NCBI GenBank assembly: GCA_024743215.1
Contig: JANSWZ010000007.1
Span: forward strand, 169,164 to 233,163
Direction: 5' to 3'
Length of the DNA: 64,000 nt
Source: Alphaproteobacteria bacterium
Lineage (GTDB): Bacteria; Pseudomonadota; Alphaproteobacteria; Rhizobiales; GCA-2746425
Positions 17,710-25,228 of this stretch are shown in pieces. The first letter of the stretch is position 1; every line of letters begins with the position of its first letter. Both the position numbers and the translations under genes were made by a program. Under the pieces are notes generated by a model that had not been told where the DNA came from, made no database searches, and saw only the letters and a list, made by a program, of their open reading frames with translations.

Positions 17710-18207
17710 TTAAGCTGGTGTCAGAACGAAATCGGCCTGAAGGCTGGTGTCAGTTCTGCTGTTCATGACAGGGCGCAGGAACACTGTTTCAAACTCCGCA
17801 TCATCATAAGCCAGATGGCCATGAGGCTGACCAAAATGAGGCACGATCTGCGACATTTCCAACTGATACGTGCCGTCTGCTGCGGTCATCACGCTGCCAT
17901 GATTGCTTGGCTCACGTTCTCCGCCACGCGGCGTCGCCGCCCAGATTTGAATGCGCACATTCGACAATGGCTCACCCGTGCCGGCTCTTAGTACCGTTCC
18001 GGACATCAGAAAGCCTGTGCCAAGATTTGCCACAAGCGGCGCATTGGGCCTGTAATTGTTAGATCCACCGCGCATGGTCTGGGTTGGCGCATATTCAGAT
18101 TTGGCCTGCGCCGGCACCAATAGGCCAGCAGTTCCGGTCACCAAAGCAGCGCCGGAAACACCGGCACCGATCAAAAGGGAACGACGGTTAAAAGCAGGGC
18201 GGTTCAT
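17710..18207 (-). CDS. Tat-exported intradiol-dioxygenase-like protein
   Basis: A 165-residue protein with a twin-arginine leader (FNRRSLLIGAGVSGAALV, ending near AQA). The remainder follows the intradiol ring-cleavage dioxygenase beta-sandwich: YRPNAPL, FLMSGTVLRAGTGEPLSNVRIQIW, TAADGTYQLEMS, PHGHLAY. In that family two Tyr and two His bind Fe(III); a Tyr (NNYRP) and the His-x-His (HGH) are present, while the second Tyr is not obvious. It is shorter than catechol dioxygenases and is predicted periplasmic. Start ATG 18207 is supported by GGAG seven to ten bases upstream. The true substrate is unknown. Confidence 0.72.
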   Translation of the reverse strand: MNRPAFNRRSLLIGAGVSGAALVTGTAGLLVPAQAKSEYAPTQTMRGGSNNYRPNAPLVANLGTGFLMSGTVLRAGTGEPLSNVRIQIWAATPRGGEREPSNHGSVMTAADGTYQLEMSQIVPHFGQPHGHLAYDDAEFETVFLRPVMNSRTDTSLQADFVLTPA

Positions 18208-18531
18208 ATCAATCTCTCCTATTTGAGCTGTGCCAGCTGCGCGCAAATTTCAGTAGTACTCATCCACTGTCTGTCAGTGCGGTCTTGATACCTGCTACGA
18301 CAACCACTTACTGCATACATAGGCAGCATATCCAATCTGGCAATCTCAAGCAGATTTATGCTTCACCAAGAGCATACAACGGAACCAGTCTGTTCCGTGC
18401 TTAAATTTTGGCAATATGAGTTCCAGGACTGCTTTGCCCGAAAGGGGTAGCGTCTAAAAACTCAGAGCGTGGCCGCCGCCCAGCACAGCCTGATCGATAG
18501 ACGTCACAATCAAGCAACGGCCAGCAAAGAC
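18208..18531. other. Intergenic region before the dioxygenase-like/ferric-reductase pair
   Basis: About 320 bases between the 3' end of the ABC importer operon and the Tat-protein gene. The only structure seen is a 7-bp inverted repeat ACGGAAC-N6-GTTCCGT at 18379-18398, which could be an operator or a weak hairpin. No U-run and no clear promoter could be assigned. Confidence 0.45.
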
Positions 18532-19260
18532 CTAATGATTGAGAATTTTGGACAAAAAGTCCTTGGCACGGTCACTTTCAGGATTTGAGAAGAAAGCCTG
18601 CGTTTCCCGATCTTCGACAATGGCACCCTCATCCATGAAAATAACCCGGTCAGCGACTTTTCTGGCAAACCCCATTTCATGGGTCACCACCATCATGGTC
18701 ATGCCGTCCTTTGCCAGTCCCACCATGACATCAAGAACTTCATTGATCATTTCCGGGTCCAGCGCCGAGGTTGGCTCATCAAACAGCATCGCAATGGGAT
18801 CCATAGCCAAAGAACGGGCTATGGCGACACGTTGCTGCTGGCCTCCCGACAACTGGCTTGGAAACTTTGTCAGATGCTCGGACAGACCGACACGTTCAAT
18901 CAATTCCTCGGCACGGCTGACCGCCTCATCACGAGAGCGCTTCAGCACCTTTTCCTGTGCCAGACACAAATTCTCCAGAACCGACATGTGCGGATACAGC
19001 TCAAAATGCTGGAACACCATGCCGATGCGGGAACGCAGTTTAGTCAAATTGGTTGATTTGGCAGTAACTTCCTGCCCCTCAACGCTAATGCGACCTTCTT
19101 GAACCGGCTCCAGCCCGTTGACGCATTTGATCAAGGTGGATTTTCCAGAACCTGATGGCCCACAAACGACAACCACCTCGCCCTTTTCCACCGACGTCGT
19201 GCAATCGGTCAGAACACGAAAATCGCCGTACCATTTGCTTATTTTTTCAATTTCAATCAT
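18532..19260 (-). CDS. Polar amino-acid ABC transporter ATPase, GltL-type
   Basis: A 242-residue ATPase. Walker [10 protein letters not shown] (about 35), signature [13 protein letters not shown], Walker [14 protein letters not shown] and switch His in VVTHEMGFA are all intact. It matches the GltL/GlnQ group closely ([16 protein letters not shown]). The ATG overlaps the upstream permease stop by four bases (ATGA). It is the last gene of the operon sulfo-lyase - binding protein - two permeases - ATPase. Confidence 0.93.
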   Translation of the reverse strand: MIEIEKISKWYGDFRVLTDCTTSVEKGEVVVVCGPSGSGKSTLIKCVNGLEPVQEGRISVEGQEVTAKSTNLTKLRSRIGMVFQHFELYPHMSVLENLCLAQEKVLKRSRDEAVSRAEELIERVGLSEHLTKFPSQLSGGQQQRVAIARSLAMDPIAMLFDEPTSALDPEMINEVLDVMVGLAKDGMTMMVVTHEMGFARKVADRVIFMDEGAIVEDRETQAFFSNPESDRAKDFLSKILNH

Positions 19261-19913
19261 GTGGCCATCCGGCTTTTCAGTCGTCTTACATAAAGGGAAC
19301 CTGCAAAGCAGATCACGAAATACACAACAGCGGCAAACAGATACATCTCCACAAGACGCCCTTCCGTTCGGGCAACAATCGAAGAAGCTGTCATGAAGTC
19401 ACGCAGGCTGACCACAAAGACCAGCGATGTATCCTGAAACAGGATGATACCCTGCGTCACCAAAATCGGGATCATGTTGCGAAACGCCTGTGGCAGAACA
19501 ACAAAGCGCTGAATTTGCCAATAGTTCAACCCGGTTGCTTTACCTGCAAAAACCTGACCTTGACGCACGCTTTGAATACCCGCGCGCATGATCTCGGAAT
19601 AATAGGCAGCTTCAAACAAAACAAACGCAATGAGTGCCGAATAGAAACCACCAATTGGGCGACCCAAAACCAGCGGCACCAGAAAATAGAACCAGAAGAT
19701 TACCAGGATCAGGGGTACAGACCGAATGAGGTTCACGTAGCCGGCGGCCAGAAGCGACAGGGGTAGAATGCCGGAGAGCCGTGCCAGCGCCAACAGCGTA
19801 CCAAGCGCGATCCCGCCGACGATTGCCAGGAAAGTCAGCCAAAGGCTGAGTTGCAATCCTTCCCAAAGAAACGGAAGCGACTGGATGATGACGCCAAAAT
19901 CAAAATCGTCCAT
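19257..19913 (-). CDS. Polar amino-acid ABC permease, GltK-type
   Basis: A 218-residue His/Glu/Gln/Arg-type permease with about five helices. The EAA-like loop is seen around [20 protein letters not shown] and [31 protein letters not shown] is typical of the GltK group. It starts two bases after the GltJ-type gene and overlaps the ATPase gene by four. Confidence 0.9.
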   Translation of the reverse strand: MDDFDFGVIIQSLPFLWEGLQLSLWLTFLAIVGGIALGTLLALARLSGILPLSLLAAGYVNLIRSVPLILVIFWFYFLVPLVLGRPIGGFYSALIAFVLFEAAYYSEIMRAGIQSVRQGQVFAGKATGLNYWQIQRFVVLPQAFRNMIPILVTQGIILFQDTSLVFVVSLRDFMTASSIVARTEGRLVEMYLFAAVVYFVICFAGSLYVRRLKSRMAT

Positions 19914-19914
19914 C

Positions 19915-20634
19915 TTAAGCCTCCTTTCCTACAAATCCTGGAATGGCGGTATAGCGTTCCAGAGACTGGCTGATCACGGTGGCGACAAGCGCAATACAGA
20001 CATAAATCACGGTTGCTGCCGTAAAGGCTTCAAAACCCTGAAATGTGTATTCAGCAATTTGCTGACTTTGCGCTGTCAGTTCCAGAAGCCCGATCGTCAG
20101 AGCCAGTGATGAGTTCTTGAAAACCGTTAGAAATTCGGAAGTCAGAGGCGGCACAATAAGTCGGAAGGAAATCGGCAGCAAAATATGTCTGTAGGTCTGC
20201 GCAACGCTCAGCCCGTGGGCTTTTGCTGCAGCATTAAGACCTTCAGGGACCGTTTCAATCCCGGCACGCACCTGTTCGGCAACTCGCGAGGCGGTGTAGA
20301 GTGCCAGTGCAATCACCGCAGTGGTAAATTCCGGATTGGGCATATCGCGCTTCATCCAGCGGCCCCAATCATCGGGCACCAGTTCCGGCACGGCAAAATA
20401 CCAGATAAACATTTGCACCAGAAGGGGAACGTTTCGAAACAGCTCAACATAAGTGCCGGAGATGGCTCGGATAAAACGGTTGGGTACCGTGCGGCCGATC
20501 CCGACAAGAGAGCCAACGACTATGGCAATGCACCAGGCACAAAGAGCGACAGCAATCGTCCACCAGAACCCACTGATGAGCCAGCCGAGATACTCTTCTT
20601 CAAACAGAACGCCCCAATTCCAATTATAATCCAT
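19915..20634 (-). CDS. Polar amino-acid ABC permease, GltJ-type
   Basis: A 239-residue permease close to GltJ: WGWLISGFWW-like opening, YVELFRNVPLLVQMFIWYF, EQVRAGIETVPEGLNAAAKA and the coupling segment LLPISFRLIVPPLTSEF. Together with the GltK-type protein it forms the heterodimeric channel. A hairpin separates it from the binding-protein gene upstream. Confidence 0.92.
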   Translation of the reverse strand: MDYNWNWGVLFEEEYLGWLISGFWWTIAVALCAWCIAIVVGSLVGIGRTVPNRFIRAISGTYVELFRNVPLLVQMFIWYFAVPELVPDDWGRWMKRDMPNPEFTTAVIALALYTASRVAEQVRAGIETVPEGLNAAAKAHGLSVAQTYRHILLPISFRLIVPPLTSEFLTVFKNSSLALTIGLLELTAQSQQIAEYTFQGFEAFTAATVIYVCIALVATVISQSLERYTAIPGFVGKEA

Positions 20635-20663
20635 CAGCCTGCCTGCAATTTGCCCCGGAAAAA

Positions 20664-20696
20664 CGGGCCGCTGCTATTACTTTGAGCAGCGGCCCG
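20664..20696 (-). terminator. Hairpin after the GltI-type gene (partial terminator)
   Basis: A 12-bp perfect stem (CGGGCCGCTGCT / AGCAGCGGCCCG, loop of 9) in the gap between the binding-protein and permease genes. On the minus strand it is followed by TTTT, so it could stop part of the transcripts or protect the upstream message, raising binding-protein output. Confidence 0.7.
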
Positions 20697-20709
20697 CATG
20701 ATGGTCAGA

Positions 20710-21585
20710 TTAGTTTGGCAAGCCGCCAAGTGTGAAGGCAGCCTTCAACAGATCGTCCGCTGGAACACCCAGTGGATCAAACCATTTTCCATAGATGTCA
20801 TTGATTTCACCGGAACGGAAAACCTCTGCCAACGCCTTTTTGCCTACCAACTCAAAGGCACTGTCATTCCTGCGCACCATGAGGGCATAGGGATCAAACG
20901 ACAGGAAATCTCCAACAACTACAAAATCGTCGGGATTCTTCGACTTGGAGATCAAACCAAACAGCAAAATGTGATCGGAAGAATAAGCATCAACACGATC
21001 AGTTTCGAGGGACAGCATACCTTCAGCAAGATCACGTACAGGCAGGATTTTCACATCCATGCCAGCAGCTTCAACGGCTGCTTTCACAGCGCGTTCATTT
21101 GTTGTGCCCTGTGCAATAGCAATGGATTTGCCATCCAGATCGGCAACCGAGTTGATGCCACTGTCTTTGCGCACGAGCAGTTTTGTGCCTGTGATGAATG
21201 TGGTCGGCAAATACTCAACCTGCTGCTGCCGGGTCAGATTGTTTGTGGTTGAACCACATTCCATATCAATCGTGCCATTGGCCAACAAAGCAATGCGGGT
21301 TTTGGGATTGATTGCCACATATCTGACTGCAACATCCATTTCCAGCTCGGCAGAAACGGCCTCAACAATTTTCATGCACAGATCAATCGAGTAGCCAACC
21401 GGTTTTTGACCATCATCAAGATAGGCAAATGGAACCGAAGATTCCCGGTGACCAATAACAATCTCGCCGCTCGCCTTGATTTTTTCAAGTGTGCCGCCAT
21501 CTTGCGAAAACGCGGTGGTTGCACCACCAAATGCAAGTCCCAGCCCAACACAGGCCGTGATCAGTTTGGATTTCAATGTAGTCAT
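20710..21585 (-). CDS. Glutamate/aspartate-type ABC substrate-binding protein
   Basis: A 291-residue periplasmic protein with signal peptide (about 1-28, ending near AFS-QD). It has the GltI pattern: SGEIVIGHRESSVPFAYLDD, IDMECGSTTNNLTRQQQVEY and GTKLLVRKDSGI. GltI-type proteins bind acidic amino acids. L-cysteate is a sulfonate analogue of aspartate, so it fits the adjacent sulfo-lyase gene; that ligand is inferred. Start ATG 21585 has GGAG about seven bases upstream. The gene follows the lyase gene by 20 bases. Confidence 0.9.
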   Translation of the reverse strand: MTTLKSKLITACVGLGLAFGGATTAFSQDGGTLEKIKASGEIVIGHRESSVPFAYLDDGQKPVGYSIDLCMKIVEAVSAELEMDVAVRYVAINPKTRIALLANGTIDMECGSTTNNLTRQQQVEYLPTTFITGTKLLVRKDSGINSVADLDGKSIAIAQGTTNERAVKAAVEAAGMDVKILPVRDLAEGMLSLETDRVDAYSSDHILLFGLISKSKNPDDFVVVGDFLSFDPYALMVRRNDSAFELVGKKALAEVFRSGEINDIYGKWFDPLGVPADDLLKAAFTLGGLPN

Positions 21586-21605
21586 TCTAGGCTCCTTCAG
21601 GGTTT

Positions 21606-22709
21606 TCAATTTACGTATTCTGGAAGATCAAAAGTTTCGGGATAGCCGAACAGTGCAGCACTGCCGCCCGTATGCAGAAAGACGATATTCTCCATACCGT
21701 CGAAATGTCCCTTGCGGATCAAATCAATCAGGCCATCCAGCCCTTTGCCGGAATAAACCGGATCAAACAGCAGGCCTTCTGTTTCGGCCAGCATTTTTAC
21801 CGCTTTGCGCATGCCATCTGTTGGCAGGCCGTATCCGGGGCCCACATAATTGCAAATCGCACGCACATCGCTGCGCTCAATCGTAACGCCAGCATCAAGA
21901 TGTTTAGCGGTTTGGACAGCCAGATCAAAAATCATCTGTTCCTGCTTTTCGCGCGGGGCCCGCACACCAATACCAAGCAAATGAATATCGCTCTTGATTG
22001 CTTTCAGGCCAGTCACCAGACCAGCCTGCGTGCCAGAACTACCCGTTGCATGAACAAGGGCATCAATCTTAAGCCCCATATCTGCAGCCTGTTCGACCAA
22101 CTCGCGTGCACAATTCACATAGCCCAGCGCGCCGATGGGGTTGGAGCCACCTCCAGGAATTATGTAAGGTGTCGCGCCATCTGCGCTCAAGCTGTCAGCG
22201 AAAATCACCATCTCCTCAGCCATATCCGTACCACCGGGGCGCTTGGAAACAGTCGCACCATGAAGCCGGTCCAGCAATACATTTCCATTCAGATTATATT
22301 GTGGATCATTCGAACCGGTGCGATCTTCAAGCAAGATATGACACGTCAATCCCAGTTTTGCCGCCGCTGCAGCAGTCTGACGGGCATGATTGGATTGGGT
22401 CGCACCCTGCGTGATAATGGTGTCAGCACCTTTTTGCAGAGCATCCGCCATCAGATATTCCAGCTTGCGGGTCTTGTTTCCGCCAGATGACAACCCGGTG
22501 CAGTCATCACGCTTTACCCACAGCCGGGGGCCGCCAAGAAGCTCTGACAGACGATCCATCGGTTCCAATGGTGTCGGCAGGTGCCCAAGTCTAGTGCGCG
22601 GAAACGCTGACAAGGCAATGGACAGGTCCTTGCACAGCTTCATTTCCAAAGCCGAAGAACTTGAGTTGAGAGCTTGTTCATCGTCATTCTTATCATTTTT
22701 CAAATCCAC
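21606..22709 (-). CDS. cuyA: Probable L-cysteate sulfo-lyase (D-cysteine desulfhydrase family)
   Basis: A 367-residue PLP enzyme of the ACC-deaminase/D-cysteine desulfhydrase family. The PLP Lys lies in [13 protein letters not shown], and [10 protein letters not shown] and [11 protein letters not shown] bind the cofactor. At the two positions that define ACC deaminase (Glu and Leu), this protein has Ser in DPVYSGKG and Thr in FLHTGG, so it is not an ACC deaminase. [16 protein letters not shown] and [14 protein letters not shown] resemble remembered Ruegeria CuyA more than E. coli DcyD. CuyA turns L-cysteate into pyruvate, ammonium and sulfite. A GTG start at 22709 has GAGGAG upstream. D-cysteine desulfhydrase remains the alternative. 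Confidence 0.68.
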   Translation of the reverse strand: MDLKNDKNDDEQALNSSSSALEMKLCKDLSIALSAFPRTRLGHLPTPLEPMDRLSELLGGPRLWVKRDDCTGLSSGGNKTRKLEYLMADALQKGADTIITQGATQSNHARQTAAAAAKLGLTCHILLEDRTGSNDPQYNLNGNVLLDRLHGATVSKRPGGTDMAEEMVIFADSLSADGATPYIIPGGGSNPIGALGYVNCARELVEQAADMGLKIDALVHATGSSGTQAGLVTGLKAIKSDIHLLGIGVRAPREKQEQMIFDLAVQTAKHLDAGVTIERSDVRAICNYVGPGYGLPTDGMRKAVKMLAETEGLLFDPVYSGKGLDGLIDLIRKGHFDGMENIVFLHTGGSAALFGYPETFDLPEYVN

Positions 22710-22752
22710 TAGGACTCCTCTTAGCCAAACTTTTTCTTATCATTGAGCAGGA

Positions 22753-22767
22753 TTTTCATACTGAAAA
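22753..22767. promoter_or_regulatory. Candidate LysR-type operator
   Basis: The dyad TTTTCA-TAC-TGAAAA lies in the 110-base divergent region between cuyA and the lysR-type gene. Its right half, TGAAAAGT, is repeated at 22793-22800, 31 bases (about three turns) away and next to the lysR start. Paired sites of this kind fit a LysR tetramer; binding is inferred. Confidence 0.5.
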
Positions 22768-22819
22768 GTGCCAATATGTCTGCCTAGCCAAATGAAAAGT
22801 ATGCCTGGGGACGTTTGAA

Positions 22820-23713
22820 ATGGATTTACGATGGTTTGAGGATGTTCTGGTTCTGCTGGAAGAGCAGAATATGACGAGAGCGGCAGAACGACGAAACATC
22901 ACGCAACCCGCCTTCTCGCGCCGCATCAGATCGTTTGAAGAGTGGATGGGCGTGTCGCTTCTTCAGCGCAAGGCCAACCGTGTTATCCTAAGCCCGTCTC
23001 TGTTGGCCAATGAAGATGAAATACGGTCAATGATTCTCCGCGTTCAGGAACTGCGCAACAAAATCAGCACGTTCAAGCCAGAGCGGTCTGTCATCACCAT
23101 TGCCACCCAGCACGCCCTGATCACATCCTCATTTCCCGATATTGCAGCCATTACGCGCGAACATATGCCATCACTCGGCTTTCGCCTGAGAGCCGGAAAT
23201 CGAGGTGAATGTGTATCGGTTTTTCTGCGCGGAGACGCCTCTATTCTACTGTGCTATGAGGATGAGACCGCAAAACCGATGCCATTTGACAATTCTATCC
23301 AGCATGATGAATGGGGCACCGACCGCCTTGTGCCTCTCGTCGGTGGAAAATTTCGTTACAACAGGGCCAGCGATGGCAGTGTAGATGACCTCACGCCCGC
23401 AATCGTTTATCCGGAGCAAAGCTATTTCGGGGAGTTGTTAGCCGGAAAACAAAAGCAGTTCTCAACGCCCAGTCAAGCCGCCAACGCAATTTATCAAACA
23501 GCTTTTTCAGCCGGTATCAAAGAGATGGCAATCAACGGATTGGGCATCGCCTGGCTGCCTGTCAGCATGGTCTACCGCGAGTTGGAGAACGGCCAATTGG
23601 TTGATCTCAGCGCAAATTATGGCAGTTTGGCGCTGCGAATTGCGCTGTACACAAACCTTGAAAACGAAGCCGCGACAACGGCACAGGCCTCATGGCATGC
23701 AAATCGAAAATAG
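22820..23713 (+). CDS. LysR-family transcriptional regulator
   Basis: A 297-residue LysR regulator. The winged helix-turn-helix is at residues 1-60 (LEEQNMTRAAERRNITQPAFSR), followed by a linker helix and a periplasmic-binding-like effector domain. GNRGECVSVFLRGDASILLCYED lines the expected ligand cleft. It is divergent from the sulfo-lyase/ABC operon and is the likely activator of it, comparable with CuyR next to CuyA in roseobacters. The gene converges with cysG. Confidence 0.9.
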   Translation: MDLRWFEDVLVLLEEQNMTRAAERRNITQPAFSRRIRSFEEWMGVSLLQRKANRVILSPSLLANEDEIRSMILRVQELRNKISTFKPERSVITIATQHALITSSFPDIAAITREHMPSLGFRLRAGNRGECVSVFLRGDASILLCYEDETAKPMPFDNSIQHDEWGTDRLVPLVGGKFRYNRASDGSVDDLTPAIVYPEQSYFGELLAGKQKQFSTPSQAANAIYQTAFSAGIKEMAINGLGIAWLPVSMVYRELENGQLVDLSANYGSLALRIALYTNLENEAATTAQASWHANRK

Positions 23714-23737
23714 GCCCTGTGAACCTGGCGCCCCGGC

Positions 23738-25228
23738 TCAGGCGTGAACCAGCGCCGGTTCGCGTTCGCTCTTAACGGCACAGGCAGCAAAAGCCGCACC
23801 GATGCCAATCAAGACCGGTTGATCATATCCAATCTCCATCATGCCATCTTCAAGGTCAGACAAGACACCATGCCATGGCACAAAATCAGCCGATGACACG
23901 GATTTGGCAATCGTCACGGGCGTTGAGCCCGGCATTCCATGGTCCAGAAGCTGGCCCGCAATCCGGCCCGCCATACGTCCGCCCATGAAAAAGATATTTG
24001 TCGTTTTGGGGTCCGTCAGCCCTGTCCAGTCCATGTCCGCAGGTAAATCACCATGGCGGCTGTGTCCGGTTACAAACCGCACTGATTGCGCGAAATCACG
24101 ATGGGTCAGCGAGACGCCAAGCTGAGATGCCATCGCCAACGCAGATGTAATGCCTGGCACAACCGAAACCGAAATACCTTCCAGCTGCAACCGCACAATT
24201 TCTTCGCCGGCACGCCCGAAAATCATCGGGTCCCCGCCTTTCAGGCGCACCACATGCTTACCGGATTTTGCAAGTGTAACCATGGTGTTGTTTATGTCAT
24301 CCTGGCGGCAGCTCTCTCGGCCACCGCGTTTGCCCACAAGCATACGTTTTGCCTCACGACGGGCCAGTTCCAGAACATCATTGGACACCAGATCGTCAAA
24401 CAGGATCACATCCGCGGCCTGCAAAGCGCGAACCGCCTTCAAGGTCAACAATTCAGCATCGCCGGGCCCGGCACCTACAAGCGTCACGCGCCCTGCTGAA
24501 GAGCCGGCAGAAAGTGCAATCTTCTGACTTTCTCTGATGAGTTCCTGTGCCGTCCGCTCAGTTGGCGCCGCTCCAAACGCACGATCCACAAAGGCTTCCC
24601 AAAAGGCCCGCCGTTGCGGACCGGGGCTGAGGTGATCGGTCACTTGACCGCGAATGGAGTGAGCCAAGGCGGTCCAACCTGCCACCGATGGGGCGACCAG
24701 AGTTTCAATTCGGCGGCGGATCGCCTGTCCCAGAATGGGAGCCGCGCCATCGGTTGAAATGCTAATGACAGCGGGAGAGCGATTGACGATGGAGCCGAAC
24801 TGGAACTCGCAATAGGCAGGCTTGTCGATCACATTGACAGCCACACCTGCCGCACGTGCTGCACAGTAAAAGGCCTGCGCCTCGCCATTGCTTTGCGCAT
24901 CGCAAATCGCAATTTGCATATGCTCAAAACTGTCTGCGGCCCAAGGCCTCTGATGCCACGTAAACGTGCCAGACACTGAAGGTGCGGCCATCAATTCGGC
25001 AAACACAGGATCAAGCTCTGCCGCGAAGACATGCACCTGTGCACCACTGGCTGCAAGCAATTCAGCCTTCCAGGCCGCGGCATCACTGCCACCGGCGATC
25101 AGCACTTTGCGACCGTGCAATTTGTAAAACACCGGCAGGGTTGCCAACGCACCCATGCGCTCGCGACGCCGAGGTCGGCTGCCAGAACTGCGTGCAGATT
25201 TATTCGGCTGCAATAAGCTGGTGGTCAT
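23738..25228 (-). CDS. cysG: Siroheme synthase
   Basis: A 496-residue multifunctional enzyme. The N-terminal half (about 27-230) is precorrin-2 dehydrogenase/ferrochelatase (LPVFYKLHGRKVLIAGG). The C-terminal half (about 235-490) is uroporphyrinogen-III C-methyltransferase (VTLVGAGPGDAELLTLKA, VVRLKGGDPMIFGRAGEE). It makes the siroheme needed by NirB in the same run of genes. ATG 25228 lies inside the 3' end of nasA (29-base overlap) with AAGG upstream; a longer frame to 25378 is entirely within nasA and unlikely. It is the last gene of the nitrate operon. Confidence 0.93.
   Translation of the reverse strand: MTTSLLQPNKSARSSGSRPRRRERMGALATLPVFYKLHGRKVLIAGGSDAAAWKAELLAASGAQVHVFAAELDPVFAELMAAPSVSGTFTWHQRPWAADSFEHMQIAICDAQSNGEAQAFYCAARAAGVAVNVIDKPAYCEFQFGSIVNRSPAVISISTDGAAPILGQAIRRRIETLVAPSVAGWTALAHSIRGQVTDHLSPGPQRRAFWEAFVDRAFGAAPTERTAQELIRESQKIALSAGSSAGRVTLVGAGPGDAELLTLKAVRALQAADVILFDDLVSNDVLELARREAKRMLVGKRGGRESCRQDDINNTMVTLAKSGKHVVRLKGGDPMIFGRAGEEIVRLQLEGISVSVVPGITSALAMASQLGVSLTHRDFAQSVRFVTGHSRHGDLPADMDWTGLTDPKTTNIFFMGGRMAGRIAGQLLDHGMPGSTPVTIAKSVSSADFVPWHGVLSDLEDGMMEIGYDQPVLIGIGAAFAACAVKSEREPALVHA

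Noticed and set aside
21606..22709. ACC deaminase
   Set aside because: Ser and Thr replace the Glu and Leu that mark true ACC deaminases.
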